A stretch of DNA of 64,000 nucleotides from Rhynchopus sp. YZ270_cl-10 (Eukaryota > Euglenozoa > Diplonemea > Diplonemida > Diplonemidae), in contig OZ037919.1 of the NCBI GenBank assembly GCA_964035575.1, positions 744,001 through 808,000 on the forward strand. The letters run 5' to 3'. The notes below the pieces were generated by a model, which worked only from the letters and a program-made list of their open reading frames with translations, made no database searches and had not been told where the DNA came from. How positions within the stretch are numbered: position 1 is the first letter of the stretch; the number at the start of each line of letters is the position of its first letter. The position numbers and the translations under genes are program-made. Shown here piece by piece: positions 1-7,867 of this stretch.

Positions 1-424
1 CCCCCTGAAACTCGCCGTTAGGAGGTTTTCGAGTGTGATCTTGGTTTTACCCTATACCCTTGTGTGATGGCACGCCCGCCCCTCAAGCCTTACAAGCTCT
101 ATAGGTCATCAGAACTTACTATTGAAGGAGGAGGGGGGAAAAAAAGTTTTGTTTTAGTGCATGCCTTTTTGCTGCGTTTTCTGCGTTGTGTCTTCTTATC
201 TTGCTGGCGGATGCACTTTGCATCTTAGTACGAAAATCTTCCACTGTATCGAGCAGCTCTAGTTTACGTCGTTTTCTACACCCCATTGGGGGGAGAAAGA
301 CAACACAGCTTTGCTCTGAAGTGGGTTCTTCGGTGATTGTCGACACAACAAAAAAAGAGTACAAAAAAACAAACCAGCACACCACCTTCCAGGGTAAAAA
401 GAACGACAAAAAAAAGACAGAACA
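1..424. other. 5' intergenic stretch before the first gene
   Basis: No gene is supported here. The stretch holds A- and T-rich runs and short open frames without recognisable protein character. Near 376-390 a pyrimidine-rich stretch ends in CTTCCAG, about 35 bases before the first supported ATG, and could be a trans-splice acceptor. The first 120 bases may be the 3' end of a gene outside the window; nothing in them can be identified. Confidence 0.4.
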
Positions 425-952
425 ATGGGAGACGAAAAACGGAGCAAAAAGGAGGATGAGGAGCCCGTCCCGTGGTGGATCTGGGTGCTTGTTGGCGTGT
501 GGGCAGTGGTATGTGTTCATGGATAGGCTGGGGGGGACTCAGGCTCCCTCTCCGGAATCGAACCCTAATTCCCCGTTACCCGTTACAGCCACGGTAGTCC
601 ACTACACTACCGTCAAAAGCTGAGGCAGGGTCTTCTACAAGAAAGCTAAAACTAATGCCCCTTTTTTGCTCCACAACAAAAAAAAAACAAAAACCTCCCT
701 CCCACAGAGTGTGCTCTTGTTTGCCGTTGACTTCGTTTACCCTCTCGGCGTTGAGTGGCCGTACCACATCCGTGCACTTGCAGGTATTTTTTTCCCCCAT
801 CTCTTTTATACAACAACCCGAACCAATTTGCCATTTCCACACCCCTCCTCCTCCTCCTCCTGCCCACAGGCAAGACTGTGCAGCACGTCGACCCCGAAAC
901 ACTTAAGAAGGCCGCTGAGGATGCTGCAGGGTCCGCCTCTGGCGATCTGTGA
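425..952 (+). CDS. Small single-pass membrane protein, three exons
   Basis: The exons are 425-508, 708-783 and 870-952, giving an 80-residue protein. Phases agree (84 + 76 + 83 nt = 81 codons including the stop), both introns are GT-AG, and the acceptors are CCCACAG. The N-terminus is charged (MGDEKRSKKEDEE), followed by a hydrophobic segment at about residues 17-37 rich in W, V and L, then a polar, helical C-terminal tail (KTVQHVDPETLKKAAEDAAG). The order suggests a small single-span membrane protein, perhaps a subunit of a membrane complex. I do not recognise the family. Intron 1 (199 nt) holds an antisense 18S rRNA fragment. The ATG lies about 35 nt after a candidate trans-splice acceptor. 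Confidence 0.6.
536..622 (-). rRNA. Small-subunit (18S) rRNA fragment, antisense inside an intron
   Basis: Read on the minus strand, this stretch contains the near-universal eukaryotic SSU rRNA words TTTTGACGGTAG, AACGGGTAACGGGGAATTAG, GGTTCGATTCCGGAGAGG and GAGCCTGAG in the correct order and spacing, so it corresponds to the 5' domain of 18S rRNA. Only about 85 bases are present. Similarity stops in a C-run at one end (G-run on the + strand) and just beyond CAGCTTTTG at the other. It is too short to be an rRNA gene and is best read as an inserted fragment. Because it lies reversed in intron 1 of the gene at 425-952, the intron RNA would be complementary to 18S rRNA. Confidence 0.88.
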
Positions 953-1273
953 TCTAGGGGAGCCGACTACTGGGGGGGTGGGGGGGTTTTTTGTGTTTGA
1001 GGGGGTAGTATGGATTTGAGGGTGAAATGGACTTTAAGGAGAATATAATGCGAACCTCGTCTTCTGTGTGTTTTGTGCTTTCAACGCTGTTTAGGTGACT
1101 GAGCATTGTGTGGGTGTGTGTTATTTTTTTCTTTTTTTTCTGGGAAAAAAAAAAAAAAAGGTATTCCGTTCGTTGCCCAACCTCACATAACCCCAGCGCC
1201 AGCCTCTCTCATGCTCGGTATACATGGTGGTGTAGCGCTTCCCCTATCACAACAGAAAACACACAAAATACCA

Positions 1274-2686
1274 ATGGAACTCAACATCGAAGGATTCGAT
1301 GGTCAAACGTACGTCGTCGATGTGGATGTGGATGACACAGCGAAGGACCTGCAGAGGAAGGTGGCAGCTACAACGGGGTTGGCTGAAGACAGCTTTGACT
1401 TCGGAGGGAACGACGAAGGAGAGGACATCAACATCACAGCGCTGAGTGCTGGCGACACAATCGTGTTGATGCAGTCGAAGAAGCAAGAATCCATTACAGT
1501 TCTTCGTGCATTGGGTGAGACGGACCTCACACCAGAGAGGCTTGTGCGTGTAGAAGACCCCAAGGTAGCGCGGCTGTTTCTGCAGGCAGAAGTTGTAACT
1601 GCGATTCCGAATATGTTCCTCGCAAACACTAATTTACGTAGCCTTGATCTGAGTGCCCCGTTGGCTATTACTGCGATTGGTGACCAGTTCTTATGTCACT
1701 GTTCATCATTGGAATCAGTTAACTTGTCTGGGTTGCGCAACGTCACGACAATAGGTGCGTACTTTCTGTTTGACTGCAAATCATTACGCACTTTTGAGCC
1801 ATTCAACTTTGCAGGTTTGGGCAGTGTCACAAGCCTTGGGAACAACTTCTTATCAAGTTGCACGGCGTTATCCTCAATCGATTTTGCAGGATTGGGCAAA
1901 ATCACAAGCCTTGGGGACCAATTCTTATCACGTTGCACTGCGTTATCCTCATTCGACTTTGCAGGTTTGGGCACTGTCACAAGCGTTGGGAACAACTTCT
2001 TATCAACCTGCACGGCGTTAACCTCCATCAACTTTGCAGGATTGAACAGTATCACAAGCCTTGGGGACCGCTTCTTATCAGGTTGCACGGCGTTAACCTC
2101 CATCGATTTTGCAGGATTAGGCAGTGTCACAAGCCTTGGGTACCGCTTCTTATCGGGCTGCACTTCGTTAACCTCAATCGACTTTGCAGGATTTTGCAAC
2201 GTCACAAGCCTTGGGTACCGCTTTTTATCATCTTGCACGGCGTTAACCTCCATCAACTTTGCAGGATTGAACAGTATCACAAGCCTTGGGTACCGCTTCT
2301 TATCAGGTTGCACGGCGTTAACCTCCATCCACTTTGCAGGATTAGGCAGTGTCACAAGCCTTGGGGGCCAATTCTTATCACGTTGCACTTCGTTAACCTC
2401 AATCGACTTTGCAGGATTTTGCAATGTCACAAGTCTGGGGTACCAATTTTTATCATCTTGCACGGCGTTAACCTCCATCAACTTTGCAGGATTGGGCAGT
2501 GTCACAAGCCTTGGGGACGGCTTCTTATCACATTGCACGGCGTTAACGTCTATTGACTTTGCAGGATTGAGTGGTGTCACACAAGTTGGATGCAGATTTA
2601 TGGATGGTTGCATTTCTTTACAAACATACGACCAGGTTCAGGAGTGGGCGTCAACAAGGCAGCAGGTCTTCACTTCATTTTCATAA
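1274..2686 (+). CDS. Ubiquitin-like domain plus BspA-like leucine-rich repeat protein
   Basis: The protein has 470 residues. The frame is open from 1106, but the ATG at 1274 is chosen because it begins a clean domain and lies 18 nt after a pyrimidine-rich CACAACAG acceptor. Residues 1-75 look like a ubiquitin-like fold (MELNIEGFDGQTYVVDVDV, then DTAKDLQRKVAATTGL). Residues about 170-440 are about a dozen 24-residue repeats of the type LTSIDFAGLGSVTSLGDRFL, matching the BspA-like LRR_5 class. The repeats are nearly identical at DNA level (72-nt units), implying recent expansion or conversion. There is no signal peptide or membrane segment. Family knowledge suggests a protein-binding scaffold; the partner cannot be named. 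The architecture parallels the three ubiquitin-like/WD40 genes at 29-33 kb. Confidence 0.85.
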   Translation: MELNIEGFDGQTYVVDVDVDDTAKDLQRKVAATTGLAEDSFDFGGNDEGEDINITALSAGDTIVLMQSKKQESITVLRALGETDLTPERLVRVEDPKVARLFLQAEVVTAIPNMFLANTNLRSLDLSAPLAITAIGDQFLCHCSSLESVNLSGLRNVTTIGAYFLFDCKSLRTFEPFNFAGLGSVTSLGNNFLSSCTALSSIDFAGLGKITSLGDQFLSRCTALSSFDFAGLGTVTSVGNNFLSTCTALTSINFAGLNSITSLGDRFLSGCTALTSIDFAGLGSVTSLGYRFLSGCTSLTSIDFAGFCNVTSLGYRFLSSCTALTSINFAGLNSITSLGYRFLSGCTALTSIHFAGLGSVTSLGGQFLSRCTSLTSIDFAGFCNVTSLGYQFLSSCTALTSINFAGLGSVTSLGDGFLSHCTALTSIDFAGLSGVTQVGCRFMDGCISLQTYDQVQEWASTRQQVFTSFS

Positions 2687-3264
2687 TGCTTTATTCTCTC
2701 CAACAAAATCTAGAGATTCTGAGAGAAACACTCGTTTTTTTCCACCCCCGGTATCACATATGATACCGTTTTTCCATGGAAACACAAGAAAAAGGGTTCC
2801 ATGCTATTCACAGAACCTCGCTAGGCGATCATGCGCACCTAACCATAATCAAAACAACAGACAAAGTAGAAGAAGAGAACAAAAAAATAGACAAAAGAGA
2901 AACAGAGATTGTGACAAAATTTGATGATTTCCCTTCTCCCTCCCCCATGCAGCACTACCCAATGATTTTTTTTTTGGAAAGAAAAACAAAATCCAAAGCA
3001 ATACAGAGGGGTGGCATCAAAACAAAAAACGCGGACAATGTCCGCGTTTTTGGGGGGGGAGGGGGGGGGTCTAGGGGGGGTCACAAGGGGGGAACCCTGC
3101 ACTTTTTCAGAATTTTGTATATCTACGCGCAGGGCAGTGTCCGACCCCACAAGACACTACCCAAAACCCCCCAGAAAACGTTACGAGCATGGAGGCCCGA
3201 AAATACCAAAAATAGTGACCAGAAGTGACCAGAAAATCAAAATTCCGAGAAAAAAAGGGGTCGT
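2687..3264. other. Intergenic region with a GC-rich hairpin
   Basis: No gene is supported. A perfect inverted repeat, AACGCGGACA facing TGTCCGCGTT, lies at about 3028-3051 and is followed by T and G runs, so it could form a short hairpin. A related word (AACGCGGACATTTTGGGG) recurs near 4727, after the GCGAGAAT palindrome. Confidence 0.4.
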
Positions 3265-4287
3265 GGGACAGGGTCTGTACCTGGCCTATTGCTATTTTTT
3301 GGCACATAAACGAGATATGGACATGGCAACAGTCCATGACTCATATTCTAGGAAGTAAAGGATACATCTTGACTAATGTCATCTAAGTGCGTTTGAATAC
3401 AGCCAAAAGAAGACAAGACGGTCACCTGGCATCTGTATTTTGTGGGTCGTAGTGACCCATCACTACACACGCTTAGGTACCCACACCATTAATAGGCCAG
3501 GGAGTGATCAATTTAGGGAAGAAAATTAGTCAGGTGTAAATTATCAAGCAGATCTGCCGTCACTGCCTCACCCGGTCCCTCAGGGTACCTCCGCTTTAAA
3601 AAAAAAAACACCTCGTGTGACTTTCCAGATATTGCAATGGCCAATTCCCCCCCTTGGTTTTGCAGTTCAGTCTGCAATAGCCGTGTACTAGACACGTATA
3701 TGGATATCCAGTCATAGACTCGACTAAAGCACCGCCCCCACATCTGCCTCGTCTTCTTTATCTTCTTAGACCCCACACTCAGATTATTGTGAGAGGAAAG
3801 AGACATCCCTCATGAAGACGGCCAGGCACGCAACAAATACAGCGGCAAGAGCGGGCGTCCTCAAAGCTCACAAGGGCAAGGGACGCCGTCTTGGGGAACT
3901 TACGCACACTGCTCCAATGTGGCAAAGCCAGACTGCTTGAAGACAAGCTGTGCGCAATGACCCGCGAGGATGCGCGTGGGAGGCCCAATACACCACACAC
4001 GCCACTTTCCTCCCCTTTTCGCGCGTGTTCCTAACCCAAGTTCCCCAGGGCTGACAGAATCGCCTCTGAGGACACCTTCAGCAGGCCCATTCCACAGTGG
4101 ATACGGCGCTTTGCCTTTACTGCCATTCCACTGCGTCTACACAAGGATTTTAGAGCGGACTTGGCGTAGAACTGCCTATACAGTGCCCCCGCCACTTTTC
4201 CCACCCTCTCAATGCGTCCCAATGGTGTTTTTAATGGGTTTTGATTGTACCCCGATTTGAAAGGTGCCCAGGTACAAACCCTGTCCC
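3265..4287. mobile_element. Decayed inverted-repeat DNA element, about 1 kb
   Basis: The ends are inverted copies: GGGACAGGGTCTGTACCTGG at 3265 and CCAGGTACAAACCCTGTCCC at 4268, 20 bp with one mismatch. Between them lies about 1 kb of more balanced base composition than the flanks, with short frames on both strands and no intact protein. The layout is that of a terminal-inverted-repeat DNA transposon or its non-autonomous derivative. No target-site duplication could be defined, and no transposase motif was recognised, so the superfamily is open. Confidence 0.45.
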
Positions 4288-4472
4288 AGGCCGATTTTTT
4301 TATTTTGAAAAATTCGAATTAGACCCCCACAAGTGCTCAGAAGTGTCCAAAACCAGGCGGAATTGAATTGTAGGTCACCTGGGGACCATATTTTCTGGTT
4401 TTTCGAGGTGATGTCCATTTTTTGCTCAAAAAAAATTTTTTTTGGTCGGGGTCCCCACTTTTTACATGGGAT

Positions 4473-4706
4473 GTGACTCCCCCTAGGCATACACTCGATG
4501 CGAGTCGCATGCGAGAATCATTCTCGCATTCTCGCACACCATTCTCGCACCATTCTCGCATGCGAGAATCATTCTCGCACACGTAGAAGGATTTTGGTCG
4601 TGCGAGAGTGAGCGAGAATGAGCGAGAATTGTGCGAGAATTTTTCGTCAGACCAGAATTGTGCGAGAATGCGAGAATGCGACTCGCATCGAGTGTATGCC
4701 TAGGGG
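4473..4706. repeat. Large palindrome built from GCGAGAAT units
   Basis: The outer arms are inverted copies (CCCCTAGGCATACACTCGAT at the left, ATCGAGTGTATGCCTAGGGG at the right). The inside is almost entirely the 8-mer GCGAGAAT and its complement ATTCTCGC, about 20 copies in mixed orientation. The block could fold into a branched cruciform. It is non-coding; frames of the type RMRENDS in it are repeat artefacts. Confidence 0.75.
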
Positions 4707-4812
4707 GGGGGTCTGAAATTCCAGAAAACGCGGACATTTTGGGGGTTTTTTTTCCTCGAAAATTTTTTTCTTCACTGGGGTTGTACACGATTTTGACCAA
4801 AATTTATAAAAA

Positions 4813-4883
4813 CTCGTCCATTTCGGCAAATTGACCCCACCACAGAACCGGCGGATTCAGGAAATGCAAATGCCGGTGTTTTC
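4813..4883. repeat. Dispersed repeat family R7, copy 1
   Basis: About 70 bases containing CGTCCATTTCGGCAAATTGA and GGAAATGCAAATGCCGG also occur at 16300-16367 in the same orientation with few differences. The second copy directly follows a satellite array. The nature of the family is unknown. Confidence 0.65.
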
Positions 4884-5484
4884 GGGCAAGATAAAAAATA
4901 CAAGATGCCCGCGTTTTTTTGCAAAATGTACACGAATGGGGGGCCCTTAAACCCCTGCTACCATGTGCTTCTACAGGCCTCCAGTCATCTGGGAGATCTG
5001 GGGGTCCGCGGGCGAGGGGCCCCCAAAAGTGCCCAAAAATCCCCTCTTTTTTTTTTTTTTTTTTCCCCCCCAAAAATCCAGAATTATGCGATGTCGCATA
5101 ATTCGGTATATGGAGCTATTTCCCTGGATTTTTCAACATTTTTCCCCTCTCCCCTCCCTCCGCAGTACCACCCGAAAAAAAAACAGGAAACAATACACAA
5201 CACACAGTGCTAAAGAACGTACCCATACACCCCAACTTTCATACACAGAACACAACCATAGAGGAGAAAAACAACAACAACAACTGAATATAGTGGATCA
5301 GCCTCTCTGACCACACCCCCCCTTTTTTTTTTTCCACCTGCTAAAGCGCTAATTCGCCAATGAAAAGTATACCCGGGTGCATACACTAAAAAAAAACAAA
5401 GCATTTCTTTCGCCCCTCGGAAAAGGGTATATCCCTCTCTCGTCTTCCTTTCCTTCCTCGTTTGTCCCTCCCTCCTCCCCCCTC
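4884..5484. other. Intergenic region upstream of the glycine/glutamine-rich gene
   Basis: This stretch holds homopolymer runs (T at 5049-5064 and 5321-5331, C-rich tracts), short ACA-rich segments and no supported gene. Frames on both strands are low-complexity. Confidence 0.4.
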
Positions 5485-5549
5485 CCCCATCCCCATCCCC
5501 ATCCCCATCCCCATCCCCATCCCCATCCCCATCCCCATCCCCATCCCCG
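5485..5549. repeat. CCCATC hexamer microsatellite
   Basis: About eleven tandem copies of a 6-bp unit (CCCATC). The array lies just upstream of a gene, within the pyrimidine-rich strand. The proline/histidine and glycine/tryptophan frames it makes are artefacts. Confidence 0.9.
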
Positions 5550-5660
5550 ATTCTTACTGCTTGATCTAACCTTTGTTCGTTCCTTCTTTTTTTTCCCCCT
5601 TTTTTTCCGATGCCGTTTGCGTCTCAAAGTAATTCGTCAATCGCAGCATCGTCGCGTGCG

Positions 5661-6611
5661 ATGGATGATGGCTCGTCGCAGTCGTCCTTGGAGCCTTCCT
5701 CCGCGCGATCCGCAGTGTCGTCTTCCGTCAGGGTAGGGGACGAATGTGAGATTGCGTCACGTGACGTTCCTATTATTCCTGCGTCAGGTGGAGGGCGATC
5801 GACAATGTTCTCCCAATCAGTCAAGGCGGGGAAGTGGCCGGAACCCGAGAGTGAGAATAAAAAAAAGCAAAAAACCAATTCAAAGACACCTCAATGGAGA
5901 AAATCTGACGGAGGAGGAGGAGGGGGAGGAGGGGGAGGAGGACCAGCTCCCAATCGAAGCATGATGGGGGCAAGCCTCGGAGCTGCCGCTCCTGGTGGTG
6001 CGCAAGACCAGATCGCGCTGCAACAACAGCAAATCCTTCAGCAGCAGGCCCAGCTTCAGGCAGCACAACAGCAGGTTCATGTACAGATGCAGATGCTTGC
6101 GCAGAGTCAGGCGCAGCTCAACCAGAAAGCGGCGCAGTTGACAACAATACAGCCGGGTGTGGTGCAGCCATCTAGTGCATTGCCGCTTCCGATGTGTGCA
6201 CAGGATATGGGGTGTGCATTGATCAACGATGCTTCGCACTATACTGCATATCTTCATACATGCAGGATGCGGGCTTGTCCCGATGCTGATAAAGCGTTCC
6301 ACTGCGCACTGTTCGTGCACCCTGTGGTGCCTGCTGTGGCAGGCGAGAAGCTTGCCCTGTACGACACCGACACCGGGTTCAACACAATGATCGACCTGGA
6401 CCTTGCCCGCATGAACGTAGGTGGCATATTCGATGCCGTCGAACGCTGCCTGCAGATCCCAAAGGACCAGCAGCTCCTCACAACGGGGCAGGGCACCACG
6501 CTGCGTGAGCACGAAATGATGTGCGTGGACTGCGGCATCACAAACAACACCAGTGTGCTTGCCACCCGGGTCATACCGAGCCAGCAGCGTGACACCATGT
6601 ATGTAAATTGA
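5661..6611 (+). CDS. Glycine/glutamine-rich protein with ubiquitin-like C-terminus
   Basis: From the ATG at 5661 the protein has 316 residues; an in-frame ATG at 5610 would add 17. The later start is preferred because the first AGs after the long pyrimidine tract fall at about 5630 and 5646, downstream of 5610. The N-terminal third is serine-rich and disordered, then comes an 11-residue glycine run, then a glutamine-rich probable coiled coil (about residues 115-165 from 5661). The C-terminal 95 residues look folded: a Cys/His-rich patch (MCAQDMGCALINDASHYTAY, then HTCRMRACPDADKAFHC), then a ubiquitin-like segment with the typical IPKDQQLLTTGQGTTLREHE turn. The function is unknown; it resembles adaptor proteins in outline only. 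The last codons (CATGTATGTAAATTG) include a donor-like GTATGT, so a further exon cannot be excluded. Confidence 0.75.
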   Translation: MDDGSSQSSLEPSSARSAVSSSVRVGDECEIASRDVPIIPASGGGRSTMFSQSVKAGKWPEPESENKKKQKTNSKTPQWRKSDGGGGGGGGGGGPAPNRSMMGASLGAAAPGGAQDQIALQQQQILQQQAQLQAAQQQVHVQMQMLAQSQAQLNQKAAQLTTIQPGVVQPSSALPLPMCAQDMGCALINDASHYTAYLHTCRMRACPDADKAFHCALFVHPVVPAVAGEKLALYDTDTGFNTMIDLDLARMNVGGIFDAVERCLQIPKDQQLLTTGQGTTLREHEMMCVDCGITNNTSVLATRVIPSQQRDTMYVN

Positions 6612-6788
6612 TAGGGGTTTTTTGAATTATGATAGAGTTTCCTCCTTAGGTCCTAGGGGAATTGTGGAGAGGTCTTGGTTGGGGGTGATTGTATAGCAAA
6701 AACACAAACACTACACCACAAAGGGCCATATTTTGCGCACAAGAATTACCTTCACTAGGGATCAAAACCAACACCACACCACAGACGC

Positions 6789-7440
6789 ATGCGTGTCAAC
6801 GCAAAACCGTACTACCCGACCTCGCAAGAATCATGCGCGATGATATCGCCGTTGGTCCACCAAGGAGGTATGGAGTTTCCAAACAACAACGCTGCCAGAT
6901 TTTTTTCCAGCATTTTTTTTTTCTCTTCTTCCACCATATTGCAGTGTGATCTGGGTGAGGAAGCGTTCCAACTTTTCAATATCTCACCCATGTTTTCTAT
7001 TCGCGATTTTTTCCCCACCCCTTTTTTAGAATCAACGAGTGTACATTAAGATTTCTCTTCTTCCACCATATTGCACAATTTCGAAAACAACATACAGCAC
7101 CTCGCGACCCGCAAATTCAACCCACTCTCCCCGGGAGTGCGGTGGCTCGCTCCAAACCAGCAAACACAGCAGCTGAGAAGAAGGGCCTCACTCAGAAAGC
7201 ACAGAAAGGGGCTGACCCTGAGACAATTCAGTGGTCTGATGACATCATGAACGAGTATGCGACACATACCTTTTTTGGCGCCACTTCTTCAAACTAAATC
7301 AACAATCAACAATCAACAATCAACAATCAACAATCAACAATCAACAATCAACAATCAACAATCAACAATCAACAATCAACAATCAACCATCCATCAACAG
7401 GTCTGGCTTCGACGATTCCTACGCTGGGGCCGTGTTTTAA
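6789..7440 (+). CDS. Small three-exon gene, unknown function
   Basis: Proposed exons are 6789-6867, 7098-7254 and 7401-7440 (79 + 157 + 40 nt = 92 codons), giving 91 residues. The ATG lies 4 nt after an acceptor-like CCACACCACAG. Donors are GTATGG and GTATGC, acceptors ACATACAG and ATCAACAG, and all phases agree. The protein is polar and probably disordered: MRVNAKPYYPTSQESC at the start, a lysine/alanine-rich middle (KPANTAAEKKGLTQKAQKGA), and an acidic/aromatic tail (IQWSDDIMNESGFDDSYAG). No family is recognised. Intron 1 carries a 25-bp direct repeat (TTCTTCCACCATATTGCA at about 6930 and 7054); intron 2 carries a heptamer microsatellite. The evidence is splice logic alone, so confidence is moderate. 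Confidence 0.5.
7297..7387. repeat. AACAATC heptamer microsatellite within an intron
   Basis: About thirteen tandem copies of a 7-bp unit (AACAATC) fill most of the second intron of the gene at 6789-7440 and end 13 bases before its acceptor. Confidence 0.9.
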
Positions 7441-7867
7441 GACAAGAACTCCTCGTCTTTGATGCTCTCACCTTGCCAAGGTGTTCACTAGCCCCTCCCG
7501 CAACAGAACAGTGCGCCTTTGCGTCCGGCTTCCCATCAAGCGTTTTTTATATTTCAAAAATCCGCGCTTCATGCCTCCCCTAACCCTTAGAAGATCCTTT
7601 TATTCTGACACATACGGTAAATGGGGGGGTTTTTTTTTTGGTCCCGCAATAGCCCCCCTCACCCCACTCTCCCTTTCCCCTATCAAATAAACACGGGTTA
7701 GGAAAATTCTTTTTTTTTTTTTTCATTTTCCGAAAAAAAAATCTTCTTTTCCTAAAAAAAAAAAAAAAAAAATCTTAAAATTCTTGAAAAAAAAAAAAAA
7801 AAGATTTTGAAAAATCTTAAAATTCTTAGAAAAATTTCATGAAATTTCATGAAAAATCTTAAAATTC

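Noticed and set aside
755-790. GGCCGTACCACATCCGTGCA, similar to a conserved 18S word near the fragment at 536-622
   Set aside because: It is on the other strand and lies in exon 2 of a frame-consistent gene; the match is short and probably chance.
1696-2613. A 305-codon minus-strand frame with NPAKSIEVNAVQ-like repeats
   Set aside because: It is the antisense shadow of the LRR repeats; the + frame has the recognised domain and start context.
4000-4260. Possible ribosomal protein eL39 piece: one + frame reads SRPIPQWIR, and another reads TWRRT further on
   Set aside because: The match is only eight or nine residues, the rest of the small protein does not fit, and the piece lies inside a decayed inverted-repeat element; likely coincidence or at most a remnant.
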